This document shows, piece after piece, positions 45,045 to 54,894 of a stretch of 64,000 nt of DNA (the first letter of the stretch is position 1; each line of letters opens with the position of its first letter). The notes under the pieces were generated by a model that saw nothing but the letters and a program-made list of their open reading frames with translations, was not told where the DNA came from and did no database searches. The stretch is from Vibrio anguillarum (GTDB lineage Bacteria > Pseudomonadota > Gammaproteobacteria > Enterobacterales > Vibrionaceae), in NCBI RefSeq assembly GCF_001989995.2, contig NZ_JAHGUP010000021.1, positions 31,637 to 95,636 of the forward strand. Direction: 5' to 3'. Both the position numbers and the translations under genes were made by a program.

Positions 45045-46781
45045 TTACATACGTTCTAATGTATCAATACCGAGTAGCGACAGACCTTGCTTGATGGTTT
45101 TTGCTGTCAACGCAGCCAGTTTTAGGCGGCTTTGTTTCACACTTTCATCTTCAGCGACTAAGATTGGGCATGCTTCATAGAAGCTAGAGAATTGGCCAGC
45201 TAATTCAAATAGGTAGCTACACATAATGTGAGGTTGGCCTTCGCGGGCAACAGCTTGTACCGCTTCTTCAAACTGCAGAAGTTTCGCAATCAAAGCTTTT
45301 TCTTTCTCTTGTGTGACTTTAATTTCACCCGTCAGGTTATCCATCGATACGCCTGCTTTAGCAAAAATTGACGCAACACGTGTGTAGGCATACTGCATGT
45401 AAGGTGCAGTGTTACCTTCAAATGCCAACATGTTGTCCCAGTCAAACACGTAATCGGTAGTACGGTGCTTAGAAAGATCAGCGTATTTCACTGCGGCCAT
45501 CGCGACAGTATTGGCAATGTTGGCTTTTTCTGCGGCGTCTAAATCAGGGTTTTTGGACTCAATTAATTTAGCGGCACGCTCTTGCGCTTCATCGAGAAGA
45601 TCGGCCAGACGAACAGTACCGCCAGCACGAGTTTTGAACGGGCGGCCATCTTTGCCTAGCATCATACCAAAGGCGTGGTGCTCAAGAGTCACTTCGTCAG
45701 GTACATAGCCCGCTTTGCGGACAATCGTCCATGCTTGCATTAGGTGCTGATGTTGACGCGAGTCGATAAAGTACAGCACACGGTCCGCACCCAAGGTTTC
45801 ATAACGGTATTTTGCACACGCGATATCGGTTGTGGTGTATAAGAAGCCGCCATCACGTTTTTGGATGATAACGCCCATCGGCTCGCCATCTTTATTTTTG
45901 TATTCTTCAAGAAAAACGACTTGTGCGCCATCATCTTCTTGCGCCAAACCTTTTTCTTTTAAATCGGCTACGATGCCGGGCAACATGTCGTTGTACATGC
46001 TTTCGCCCATCACATCATCGCGCGTCAACGAAACATTCAAACGATCATAGTTACGCTGGTTTTGGATCATGGTGATGTCCACCAATTTTTTCCACATTTG
46101 AGCGCAGAATTCGTCACCGCTTTGTAGTTTGACCACATAATTTCGTGCTTTAGCAGCAAACACTTCATCTTCGTCGTAGAGTTTTTTTGACTCACGATAG
46201 AAAGCTTCAAGATCGGAAAGTTCCATTGAAACTTCGTTACCAGATTCTTGTTGCACACGTTCAAGGTTGGCTATCAACATACCAAATTGCGTGCCCCAGT
46301 CACCGATGTGGTTGGCGCGGATCACTTTATGGCCTAAAAATTCCAAGGTACGTACAACGGCGTCACCAATGATGGTTGAGCGTAAGTGGCCTACATGCAT
46401 CTCTTTGGCAACGTTAGGCGCTGAGTAGTCTGCGACGATCGTCTTCTGCGCTTCTTTGGTTACACCAAGGTGCTCATCTGCTAGGGCGATATCCGCTTGT
46501 TTAGCAAGAAACGCTTCACTGAGGAAAATGTTGATAAAACCTGGGCCTGCAATTTCCGTTTTGCTCGCAATGCCATCGAGGTCCAGAACATCCAATACTT
46601 TTTGAGCAAATTCTCGCGGGTTGGTACCCAGTTGCTTAGCTACGCCCATAATGCCATTGGCTTGATAGTCACCAAATTGCGCTTTAGCCGATTGGCGAAC
46701 AGCAGCAGGACTGCCAGCTGGTGCGCCTGCGGCTTCAAGAGCCTGAGATACTTTGTCATTAATCAGTGCTTGGATATTCAC
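45045..46781 (-). CDS. argS: Arginyl-tRNA synthetase ArgS
   Basis: ArgS charges tRNA-Arg. The product has 578 residues, the usual class I ArgS size. The N-terminal Add-1 domain starts [19 protein letters not shown]. The HIGH-type signature is in [15 protein letters not shown] (about 121-135). A canonical KMSKS is absent, with [15 protein letters not shown] in the equivalent region, as is normal for ArgS. The C-terminal anticodon-binding domain follows. The frame is open to 46811, but GTG 46781 matches the family's N-terminus and has AAAGGA 8 bases upstream. It is a single-copy essential gene. Confidence 0.96.
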   Translation of the reverse strand: MNIQALINDKVSQALEAAGAPAGSPAAVRQSAKAQFGDYQANGIMGVAKQLGTNPREFAQKVLDVLDLDGIASKTEIAGPGFINIFLSEAFLAKQADIALADEHLGVTKEAQKTIVADYSAPNVAKEMHVGHLRSTIIGDAVVRTLEFLGHKVIRANHIGDWGTQFGMLIANLERVQQESGNEVSMELSDLEAFYRESKKLYDEDEVFAAKARNYVVKLQSGDEFCAQMWKKLVDITMIQNQRNYDRLNVSLTRDDVMGESMYNDMLPGIVADLKEKGLAQEDDGAQVVFLEEYKNKDGEPMGVIIQKRDGGFLYTTTDIACAKYRYETLGADRVLYFIDSRQHQHLMQAWTIVRKAGYVPDEVTLEHHAFGMMLGKDGRPFKTRAGGTVRLADLLDEAQERAAKLIESKNPDLDAAEKANIANTVAMAAVKYADLSKHRTTDYVFDWDNMLAFEGNTAPYMQYAYTRVASIFAKAGVSMDNLTGEIKVTQEKEKALIAKLLQFEEAVQAVAREGQPHIMCSYLFELAGQFSSFYEACPILVAEDESVKQSRLKLAALTAKTIKQGLSLLGIDTLERM

Positions 46782-46986
46782 ACGCGTTTCCTTTAATTCT
46801 TGGAATTGCAAAGGTATGCATTTTATTCACCATTTAGTGCCAATACATATCTTAATTTTGTTCATCATTTGGCGCACATAATACCAATTTTATTGAGGCG
46901 CTTATAGGGACTAAATTAGGAAATTTTCTACTTTTCGAAGAGTTGTTGGTACTATTAGACGATAATCATCATTTTGGACCATTTAA

Positions 46987-47583
46987 ATGCTTGAACCATT
47001 GAAGAATGCAGCGCTTCATCCTGAACAGCTTAAGCAGGATTTAGATAAATTTATACATAAAATTCAAGAATTAACCAAAATTTTGCATATTGATTTATCC
47101 ACAAATCAAGCTGACCACATTGCACTGCGCATTAATGATCGTAAATTAGCGTCATTAGCACATGCGGCATGGCTGGAGGAAGGACGAGAAATATCGATTG
47201 CTCAGATAAATGGCCGTCCTATCATTGTGATTGAATTTTCGGTGCCGCTATCGGCTTATGGTTGGTCAATAGAATGTTTGGAATTGCCTTACCCTGCCGA
47301 GGGAAAAATTTACCCAGAGCAGAGCTGGGAGCATGTGGAATTTGTGGTGCCATCTGAGGCACAAACCGCGCAAGCCTATTTGCAGGATATACTGTCGGTT
47401 TACCCACAATTAAAAGAATGCTGGACAACATTAGACACTCAAGGTGTTCAAGTTAAATTGTCCAGTCCAAAAGGGGAAGGAGAGCGATTACATAACCCGA
47501 CGGTTGCATTTAAGTGGCAAGGCGTGTGCATTAAACTGCATCCCCACTCTTTAAAAAAGATCGTAAAATCAGAGCAAAGATAA
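46987..47583 (+). CDS. YecM family protein (VOC-fold)
   Basis: The 198-residue soluble protein belongs to the YecM family, which has a vicinal-oxygen-chelate-like fold. It has conserved NQADHIALRIND (about 40-51), GWSIECLELPYPAEGKIYPEQSWEHVEFVVP (about 92-122, abridged) and HNPTVAFKWQGVCIKLHPHSLKKIV at the C-terminus. The spread of His and Glu residues would fit a metal site. It is divergent from argS with 205 bases between starts, as in several gammaproteobacteria. The function is unknown; I infer only an enzyme-like metal-binding role. Confidence 0.82.
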   Translation: MLEPLKNAALHPEQLKQDLDKFIHKIQELTKILHIDLSTNQADHIALRINDRKLASLAHAAWLEEGREISIAQINGRPIIVIEFSVPLSAYGWSIECLELPYPAEGKIYPEQSWEHVEFVVPSEAQTAQAYLQDILSVYPQLKECWTTLDTQGVQVKLSSPKGEGERLHNPTVAFKWQGVCIKLHPHSLKKIVKSEQR

Positions 47584-47609
47584 ATTGCTCTGATGGCGAT
47601 GAAGTACGG

Positions 47610-50387
47610 TTATCCTAAGTTATAGCTTTTAGGCCGAAGCTGGAACGCTTCAATTGAGCCAATTTCTTGCCCTAAACTGAGTTTCTGAACCGTTTGATGT
47701 GCGTTTCCTTGGCTGTGCATGATCAGTCGATTGGCGGTCCTTGGTTTTAGCTCATTGACCACAAAGCGGATCATATCACTGCGACTGAGTGATTTCAGTT
47801 CACTCAAAACCTGCTCTCTTTGATCAAAGCCGGCATCTTTATTGCCGATAGCAACCCAAAGTCTTTGCGCACGGCTGCGAAGGGTGGGGTCGGGGGTTGA
47901 AATTTGATTCCACAAACCGCGTTTACTGCTGTGCCACTGGTATTCGTTTAGCTCCAGCAGCACCATGTAAAAAGCATTTAAAAATTCATCTACAGCGCTA
48001 ATCAGCTCATAAGGGGCAGCATTCGGTGACTGGACATAGAGTACGATGCCTGGGTGACGGTTTAATGGCATGTTGCCCGTTCCGACCATATAACCAAGTT
48101 GTTGCTTAGTGCGAATTTCATGAAAAAATGTAGCGGACATCAAGTGATTAGCTAATGAATATAAGGCGATGCTGCGCGGTGCGGCATCATTGCACTGATA
48201 ATAGACCACCACAGCAGAATCTTCTTGATCGCAGTGAACCTCTTTTTGAAAAGTCCCACTCTCTCCGAGCATGACGAGTGATCTTAATGATTCCTCGTAC
48301 TCTTGATCTTTGACTCGTAATGCATTTTTAAGCGTATCTGCCATCGCTTGTGCATCACTTCTTAACCAGTCGCCATAGACAAACATCTCAACATGAAGTT
48401 GCGCTAATATTTGTTCAACGAAATCACTGAGCTCATCGACTTCTATCTGTTTTAAGGCACCAAGTAGCGTTTCATAAGGAGGGTTGTTGGGTTGTAAAAT
48501 ACCCGTCATTGCATTGAAAAGCTGCGAAATTGGACGATCTTTAGTGGTATTTTGCCAGTTACGAAGCAGTTGTTGCTTGATGGTGTTAAAGCGTTTTAGG
48601 CTAAAATCACGTTTAGCAAAGCGTGCGAGAATCATCTCCATTAACTGTGGTTGTTTTTCGCTAAAACCAGAAAGCATCAGGGTGACGCCGCCTTGATGAG
48701 CGTACATGTTGTAACTCATCCCAGCAATTTCTGCTTGATAAGTTTCCGTGGCCAGCGAGTCTAAAAACATTTCCACACAGAGACGTGTTTTAACAATATT
48801 TCGAGCAGTGGCTACCGAGATGGGGCTATCAATCGCGATGTAAATTACCCCTTTAGGCACTCTAAATTCATGGTCTTGTAGATGCCATAAACGAAAGCCT
48901 GGTAACTCTTCAATGATTTCCGGGTGTAAAGACGTTGAAGGCTCTAACGGTTTTGGGTCTAAGTCGTAACAGATAAAAGGATTGAGTGGCGGTAAGTTTG
49001 TTTCAATGTCGCAAGGGGTTGCGAATGCTGCAAGTTGTGACGCCGATAATGGAGTAATTGAATAGGGTGTAAAATACCATTTCGCTTTCTTATCGTAATA
49101 CCCATCTTTAGCAATTAACGTGGCGCGTAGATTTTCAGGAGTCAAATAATGAAGTGCTTGCTTAAGTAGTGATTCGTTGTAGCCCGCCATCATGTAATCG
49201 CCATAGATGGTGTCTTGCGGCTGATAGTGCTGCATATTAACCACTAAATGGCTGACCATGTCTAATGGCCTTGTCGTTTCTTGAAAGCGAAAAGCCGATT
49301 CAAGCACCGCTCTTTTCTCAAGGTAACGCCATTCGTTTAGCCCCTGATCTGCGATTAATTTAATCTGAGTAAAGAGTGACTGGATGATGTTATCGACCTG
49401 TTTTACGCCTTCATGTGTCAGGCTAAAACTTATCGAAAACTCACGATAATTGCTGCCACTCGCGCCGCCTCCAGCCGATAAGGACGTGATCCAACCTTTC
49501 TCTTTTAATGCCAGCATTAAACTGCCTTCACCTTCGTAACCGATGAGATGGGCGAAATAAGAGAGAGGTTTGACATGATAAAAGTCATCCGCGCTTGGGG
49601 CAGGGAAGCTTAAAATCAGTTTGCGGATCTCTTTTCGTGGCTCGATTTGAATCAAGACGCCTCGGTGCGCGTCTAAAACAAAAGGCACCTCTATTTTTTT
49701 CGGGCCGAGCTGTTTATTTGGGATGGAGGAAAATTCATCTCTTGCCCACTGCTCTAACTCATCAAGTGTCTGTGGGCCTGCTAGCGAGAGCGTCATCAAA
49801 TCAGCCGAGTAATTTTCATGGTGAAAACGGACAATTTCTTCACGGATAGAGACACCATTTCTATCACACAGCGTTTCTAAATTACCCACTGAAAATTTAG
49901 CAAACGGGTGTTGCGGATTAATGGTTTCTTTTTGAACCTGATAGAGCCTTCTCGAATCATCCTTCTGTTTGAGTTTAAATTCAGAATCCACCGCTTGACG
50001 TTCTTTATCCAGAGCTTCTTCATTAAACAAGGGGGCACAAAAGAATTGGCTGAATCGGTCCAAGGCTTTTTCAAAATGATTTGGGCTTACATCAAAGAAA
50101 AAACAGGTGTGCTCTGTACCAGTCCATGCGTTATTGCTGCCACCATGTTGATTAATAAAACTTTGAAACTCACCAATTTTCGGGTACTTTTCTGTGCCTA
50201 AAAACAGCATGTGTTCCAGATAGTGGGCAAGACCTTCTCTGTCTTCAGGGTCATCAAAATGCCCTACATTAATCGCTAAAGCAGCGGCTGACTTTTGTGC
50301 ATCATCCGCTTGAATAAGTAATGTTCTCAGACCATTAGTTAACGTAATGTAGCGGTATTGGTTGGTGTCGTTAGGGCTTAAATGCAC
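47610..50387 (-). CDS. M16 insulinase-family zinc metalloprotease without signal peptide
   Basis: The 925-residue M16 (pitrilysin/insulin-degrading-enzyme type) protease has the inverted zinc motif H55-Y-L-E-H59 in EGLAHYLEHMLFLG, with a distal Glu in the helix near 130 (ERQAVDSEFKLK). The four M16 domains are spread over its full length, with the hinge-like YYQCND region late in the protein. E. coli pitrilysin is periplasmic and about 960 residues with a signal peptide. Here the N-terminus (MHLSPNDTNQYRYITLTNGL) has none, so it should be cytosolic. It is convergent with the YecM gene, with only 26 bases between stops. Confidence 0.92.
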   Translation of the reverse strand: MHLSPNDTNQYRYITLTNGLRTLLIQADDAQKSAAALAINVGHFDDPEDREGLAHYLEHMLFLGTEKYPKIGEFQSFINQHGGSNNAWTGTEHTCFFFDVSPNHFEKALDRFSQFFCAPLFNEEALDKERQAVDSEFKLKQKDDSRRLYQVQKETINPQHPFAKFSVGNLETLCDRNGVSIREEIVRFHHENYSADLMTLSLAGPQTLDELEQWARDEFSSIPNKQLGPKKIEVPFVLDAHRGVLIQIEPRKEIRKLILSFPAPSADDFYHVKPLSYFAHLIGYEGEGSLMLALKEKGWITSLSAGGGASGSNYREFSISFSLTHEGVKQVDNIIQSLFTQIKLIADQGLNEWRYLEKRAVLESAFRFQETTRPLDMVSHLVVNMQHYQPQDTIYGDYMMAGYNESLLKQALHYLTPENLRATLIAKDGYYDKKAKWYFTPYSITPLSASQLAAFATPCDIETNLPPLNPFICYDLDPKPLEPSTSLHPEIIEELPGFRLWHLQDHEFRVPKGVIYIAIDSPISVATARNIVKTRLCVEMFLDSLATETYQAEIAGMSYNMYAHQGGVTLMLSGFSEKQPQLMEMILARFAKRDFSLKRFNTIKQQLLRNWQNTTKDRPISQLFNAMTGILQPNNPPYETLLGALKQIEVDELSDFVEQILAQLHVEMFVYGDWLRSDAQAMADTLKNALRVKDQEYEESLRSLVMLGESGTFQKEVHCDQEDSAVVVYYQCNDAAPRSIALYSLANHLMSATFFHEIRTKQQLGYMVGTGNMPLNRHPGIVLYVQSPNAAPYELISAVDEFLNAFYMVLLELNEYQWHSSKRGLWNQISTPDPTLRSRAQRLWVAIGNKDAGFDQREQVLSELKSLSRSDMIRFVVNELKPRTANRLIMHSQGNAHQTVQKLSLGQEIGSIEAFQLRPKSYNLG

Positions 50388-50601
50388 AGTGACTCTCCAC
50401 AGAAAAGGCTTTTTTAATTATGGCGTTGAAACGGTTAGGTGCAAATTTCAAGCAATGATTTTATGAGCAAAGTGCCATTTTAGTCCTTCAGGAGACTTTT
50501 TAATAGACTGTTAACAGTGTCGAAGTCTTTGCTTGGTTGCCTGATATAATCGAGAATAAAGCCGCCTAGACGGCATAGATAATAACCACTAGGAATGAGT
50601 A

Positions 50602-51066
50602 ATGAAGATTTTTATTATGCGTCACGGAGAAGCTGAACATTATGCAGCGAGTGATGCACAAAGGGCCTTAACCGAAAGAGGTCTTCGTGAGTCTGTTGCT
50701 GTGGCTCGTGCTTGTGAAAAGCAAGATCTTCGCCATGTAGATAAAGTATTGGTAAGTCCTTACTTACGGGCGCAGCAAACTTGGGCTGCGATAGCTTCTT
50801 ATTTTAATGCCGATGATGTTGTGACCTGTGATGACATCACACCTTATGGGAAAGCGGAAGTGGTATTTGAGTATGTCTCTGCCTTGGCCGATGTAGAACA
50901 AATCGAATCAGTGCTGCTGGTGTCTCATTTACCGTTAGTTGGCTATCTCGCGGCTGAATTCGTTACCGATTTAGTCCCTCCAATGTTCCCCACATCCGGT
51001 CTGATTGGTATCGAATATGATAGAGAGTTGCGTAAAGGACAGCAGATCTGGAGTATTAATCCTTAA
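50602..51066 (+). CDS. sixA: Phosphohistidine phosphatase SixA
   Basis: SixA dephosphorylates phosphohistidine, known for the HPt domain of ArcB and for the PTS-nitrogen protein NPr. The product has 154 residues. The histidine-phosphatase signature FIMRHGEAEHYA is at about 4-15 (catalytic His8), with LVSPYLRAQQTW at about 50-61 and the second His in LLVSHLPLVGYLAAE (about 109-123). AGGAATGAG precedes the ATG. It lies divergent from the M16 protease gene. Confidence 0.93.
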   Translation: MKIFIMRHGEAEHYAASDAQRALTERGLRESVAVARACEKQDLRHVDKVLVSPYLRAQQTWAAIASYFNADDVVTCDDITPYGKAEVVFEYVSALADVEQIESVLLVSHLPLVGYLAAEFVTDLVPPMFPTSGLIGIEYDRELRKGQQIWSINP

Positions 51067-51171
51067 ACCACCATTCAAAGTAAAAGAAGTTCACGTAATT
51101 TGAATAACTAGGCTACGTTAAGTGAAGGGTTATTGCCTTTACCAATGTAGCCATTATTTTGACTGTTTTAC

Positions 51172-51187
51172 TGGACTAAAAATTGCA
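51172..51187 (+). promoter_or_regulatory. Sigma-54-like promoter upstream of flhA
   Basis: TGGACTAAAAATTGCA has GG and GC exactly 10 bases apart, matching the -24/-12 spacing of sigma-54 promoters, with TTGCA exact at -12 but TGGACT in place of TGGCAC at -24. It lies 61 bases before flhA. In V. cholerae this operon is a FlrA/sigma-54-dependent class, which fits. Confidence 0.45.
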
Positions 51188-51247
51188 TCGCCGAGTTAAC
51201 GCATTGTCGCATTTATAGATATTTATCAACAGATTGCTTGCTAACCT

Positions 51248-53341
51248 ATGAAATTTACTCTCCCATTTGCAGATAAATTGCCATCAATACCGCAGCGAAG
51301 TATGCCAGCAATCGGTGCGCCGGTTATGGTATTGGCCACGTTGGCTATGGTCGTTTTACCGATCCCAGCCTTCCTATTGGATCTGTTTTTCACTTTTAAC
51401 ATTGCCTTATCGATGGTGGTGTTACTCGTCACTGTCTATACCCGTAGACCGCTTGATTTTGCTGCTTTTCCTACGGTTTTGCTTATTGCAACCTTACTTC
51501 GACTAGCCTTGAACGTTGCTTCAACCCGTGTGGTTTTATTGTATGGTCATGAAGGCCCTGGGGCGGCTGGTAACGTCATTGAAGCGTTTGGTAGTGTGGT
51601 GATCGGTGGTAACTACGCCGTCGGTTTAGTGGTGTTTTTGATCTTGATGATCATCAACTTCATGGTAGTAACCAAAGGTGCGGGACGTATTTCTGAGGTG
51701 AGTGCTCGCTTTACCCTAGATGCCTTGCCGGGTAAGCAAATGGCCATAGATGCGGACTTAAATGCGGGTTTAATCGATCAAGACCAAGCGCGGCTGAGAC
51801 GCTTTGAAGTAACCAAAGAAGCGGATTTCTACGGTTCAATGGACGGTGCGTCAAAATTTGTTAAAGGGGATGCGATTGCTGGGATATTAATTTTGTTCAT
51901 CAACATTATTGGCGGCTTATCGATTGGTATGGCGCAATATGGGTTGGGTTTTAAAGAAGCGATCCAAATCTACACACTGCTGACCATTGGTGACGGCTTA
52001 GTGGCTCAGATCCCCTCATTGCTGCTTTCGATTGGCGCTGCCATGATGGTTACCCGTCAAAATACCGATGAAGATATGGGAGAGCAAGTCGTCTTCCAAC
52101 TGTTTGACAACCCTAAAGCATTGATGATTACCGCTTGTATTCTCGGCATCATGGGCATTGTACCGGGTATGCCTCACTTTGCTTTTTTACTGCTAGCCGC
52201 GTTAGCGGGTGGTTGCGCGTATTGGATGATACGCAAACAGAAAAAAACCGCCGATGAAAAGAAACTGCCTGCAAAAGTGGACAACGAAGCACCCACTCAA
52301 AAAGAGCTCTCTTGGGATGATGTTCAACCCGTTGATGTGATTGGCTTAGAAGTGGGCTATCGATTGATACCGCTGGTGGACCGAGATCAAGGTGGAGAGC
52401 TGCTCGAACGCGTAAAAGGTGTTCGGAAAAAACTGTCGCAAGACTTTGGCTTTCTCATCCCCGCAGTGCATATTCGCGACAATTTAGAATTAACACCCAA
52501 TAGTTATCGCATTACCTTAATGGGGGTTGCTGTTGGTGAAGCGGAGATCCGCCCAGATCAAGAACTGGCGATTAACCCTGGTCAAGTCTATGGTGTTATT
52601 GACGGTGAACGCACACTCGACCCTGCATTCGGCCTTGAAGCGGTTTGGATCCGTGAAGAACAACGTGAACACGCACAAGCTCTCGGTTACACAGTTGTGG
52701 ACTCATCGACCGTACTCGCCACTCATTTGAGTCAGCTTCTCACTAATAACGCCTCGCAACTGATTGGTCATGAAGAGGTTCAAAACTTAATTGAAATGCT
52801 GGGTCGCTCAGCGCCAAGGCTAGTTGAAAACTTCGTTCCAGATCAACTGCCGTTGGGTACAGTCGTTAAGGTACTGCAAAACCTACTCAATGAAGCGATT
52901 CCAATCCGAGATATTCGAACCATAATACAAACCTTGGCGGAGTATTCTGGGCGGAGTCAAGAACCTGACATCCTAACGGCGGCCGTTCGAATCTCATTGA
53001 AGCGTTTAATCGTCCAAGAAATCAATGGTATAGAACCTGAACTACCAGTGATAACACTGATTCCTGAGCTGGAACAAATATTGCATCAAACCATGCAGGC
53101 GTCAGGAGGAGAATCGGCAGGTATTGAGCCAGGCTTAGCAGAGCGTTTACAAGCTGCACTGAGCCATGCAACGCAAGAACAAGAATTGAAAGGTGAGCCC
53201 GCCGTGTTACTCACGTCTGGTGTGCTTCGTTCCACTTTGGCGAAGTTTGTGAAAAACACGATACCTAATTTGCGTGTGCTCTCTTATCAAGAAATACCTG
53301 ACGAGAAACAAATTCGGATTGTTCAAGCCGTTGGGAACTAA
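51248..53341 (+). CDS. flhA: Flagellar export protein FlhA
   Basis: FlhA is the nonameric export gate protein that docks chaperone-substrate complexes and couples proton flow to export. The product has 697 residues. Eight membrane helices lie in about 25-330, with the conserved FHIPEP-family motif ISEVSARFTLDALPGKQMAIDADLNAGLI (abridged; about 148-180) on the cytosolic loop. The soluble domain (about 360-697) carries GVRKKLSQDFGFLIPAVHIRDN. It heads the flhA-flhF-flhG-fliA-che run, about 48 kb from the fliPQR-flhB block at the window start. Confidence 0.96.
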   Translation: MKFTLPFADKLPSIPQRSMPAIGAPVMVLATLAMVVLPIPAFLLDLFFTFNIALSMVVLLVTVYTRRPLDFAAFPTVLLIATLLRLALNVASTRVVLLYGHEGPGAAGNVIEAFGSVVIGGNYAVGLVVFLILMIINFMVVTKGAGRISEVSARFTLDALPGKQMAIDADLNAGLIDQDQARLRRFEVTKEADFYGSMDGASKFVKGDAIAGILILFINIIGGLSIGMAQYGLGFKEAIQIYTLLTIGDGLVAQIPSLLLSIGAAMMVTRQNTDEDMGEQVVFQLFDNPKALMITACILGIMGIVPGMPHFAFLLLAALAGGCAYWMIRKQKKTADEKKLPAKVDNEAPTQKELSWDDVQPVDVIGLEVGYRLIPLVDRDQGGELLERVKGVRKKLSQDFGFLIPAVHIRDNLELTPNSYRITLMGVAVGEAEIRPDQELAINPGQVYGVIDGERTLDPAFGLEAVWIREEQREHAQALGYTVVDSSTVLATHLSQLLTNNASQLIGHEEVQNLIEMLGRSAPRLVENFVPDQLPLGTVVKVLQNLLNEAIPIRDIRTIIQTLAEYSGRSQEPDILTAAVRISLKRLIVQEINGIEPELPVITLIPELEQILHQTMQASGGESAGIEPGLAERLQAALSHATQEQELKGEPAVLLTSGVLRSTLAKFVKNTIPNLRVLSYQEIPDEKQIRIVQAVGN

Positions 53342-53393
53342 CGAAACTGTTGTTACCTAATCGGGCTTTAGCCATTTAACACGGATATCTGCT

Positions 53394-54881
53394 TTGAAAA
53401 TAAAACGATTTTTTGCCAAAGATATGCGAACAGCGCTGCTGCAAGTGAAAGAAGAGCTTGGTGCGGAAGCGGTGATCATGTCGAATAAAAAAGTCGCGGG
53501 TGGTGTGGAAATCGTTGCCGCTGTGGATGGTGAACAGCCCACCCAGCAAAACAGTGCCAAGCGCTATAATTCGCAGCCTAGACAACAAGGTTACACCCAA
53601 GTCACCCCGTCTTTGAACAAATCCTCTCGTGAGTTGGATGATGATCGAGTCAGCCTGCAAAACAGCGCAGATACTGGGCGTTCAATGACCAAACGTTTTG
53701 CAAATATGTTAAAGCAGTACAGCACACCAAGTGGCTCAGATTCGGACTATCACGCCGAAAATGAAGATTCGCTCTCTGCATTATTGCAACGTCAATCAGG
53801 TTCATCTAACACTAACTCAGGACACGGTAGTGCAGAGTTACGAGCCGATTCGCCATTAGCGAAGTTAATTGCAGAGGATAGAAGAGCGTCCACCCGTCAA
53901 ACGCCGAAGCTAGATCCGTCGCGTTATGATCGTTACCCAACGCAAGAGGCGAGTGTTTCGAACCCAGAGCTGGAAAACATGCGTGAAGAGATGACCTCAA
54001 TACGCCGCCTGTTAGAACATCAAGTGTCAGGATTAATGTGGCAAGAAGTTGAGCGTCGAGAGCCTTTGCGTGCCATGCTCATTAAAAGACTTGAGCGCAT
54101 GGGGGTTTCACAAGAACTGGCTGACCAGCTTGCGTGCTATATCCCAGAAGATACTGCTCCAACTAAAGCTTGGAAGGCACTGCTTGGCTTAGTGGCTGAT
54201 CAAGTCCCTGTTTCCAAACAAGATATTCTGAAACGTGGTGGTGTGGTTGCGCTATTAGGCCCAACAGGGGTTGGTAAAACCACCACCATTGCTAAACTAG
54301 CCGCTCGCGCTGCTATGGAGTATGGCGCTGATAACGTTGCTCTAGTCACCACAGATACCTACCGTATTGGTGCTCATGAACAGCTCTCTATTTATGGCCG
54401 AATCATGGGTTGTCCAGTAAGAGTTGCTAAAGATTCCAGTGAGTTAGCCGATGTAATATATCAGCTAAGAAATCGGCGTTTAATTTTAGTTGATACCGCG
54501 GGGATGGGGCAGCGTGATGTTCGGTTATCAGAGCAGCTCGATACCCTGATGCAAGAGAGTGGCGAAATCATCCACAGTTACCTTGTTCTGCCTGCAACGG
54601 CACAAAGAAAAGTATTACAAGAAACAATCGAGCACTTTAGAAGGATCCCTCTTTCAGGGTGCATTATGACTAAGCTTGATGAGTCATTGAGCTTAGGGGA
54701 ATTTGTGAGTGTCGTGGTTCAAAACGCACTGCCCGTTGCTTACATCGCGAATGGCCAGCGTGTACCAGAAGATATTGTGATTGCCCAGCCGAAGTACATG
54801 GTTGCAAAGGCAAACGAATTGCTAGAGAAGTCGACAGAGAATGAACCTCACTATTGGAGCAGCGACTCCGAGAGATTCTAG
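53394..54881 (+). CDS. flhF: Flagellar polar-placement GTPase FlhF (TTG start)
   Basis: FlhF is an SRP-type GTPase that places the flagellum at the pole and recruits early basal-body parts. The product has 495 residues. The B domain (about 1-200) begins MKIKRFFAKDMRTALLQVKEELG and is variable and Ser/Asn-rich. The NG domain follows, with G1 GPTGVGKTTTIAKLA at about 289-303, the TTDTYRIGAHEQLSIYG segment, G3 DTAGMGQRD and G4 TKLDE. The start is TTG at 53394, with a weak upstream ribosome site. It is followed by flhG, as in other polar flagellates. Confidence 0.95.
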   Translation: MKIKRFFAKDMRTALLQVKEELGAEAVIMSNKKVAGGVEIVAAVDGEQPTQQNSAKRYNSQPRQQGYTQVTPSLNKSSRELDDDRVSLQNSADTGRSMTKRFANMLKQYSTPSGSDSDYHAENEDSLSALLQRQSGSSNTNSGHGSAELRADSPLAKLIAEDRRASTRQTPKLDPSRYDRYPTQEASVSNPELENMREEMTSIRRLLEHQVSGLMWQEVERREPLRAMLIKRLERMGVSQELADQLACYIPEDTAPTKAWKALLGLVADQVPVSKQDILKRGGVVALLGPTGVGKTTTIAKLAARAAMEYGADNVALVTTDTYRIGAHEQLSIYGRIMGCPVRVAKDSSELADVIYQLRNRRLILVDTAGMGQRDVRLSEQLDTLMQESGEIIHSYLVLPATAQRKVLQETIEHFRRIPLSGCIMTKLDESLSLGEFVSVVVQNALPVAYIANGQRVPEDIVIAQPKYMVAKANELLEKSTENEPHYWSSDSERF

Positions 54882-54894
54882 GCGGCGGACAAAT

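Noticed and set aside
54841..54894. An upstream start for flhG inside flhF
   Set aside because: It would add 18 residues not seen in FlhG and displace the conserved N-terminus with its DQAxxLR motif; ATG 54895 is better.
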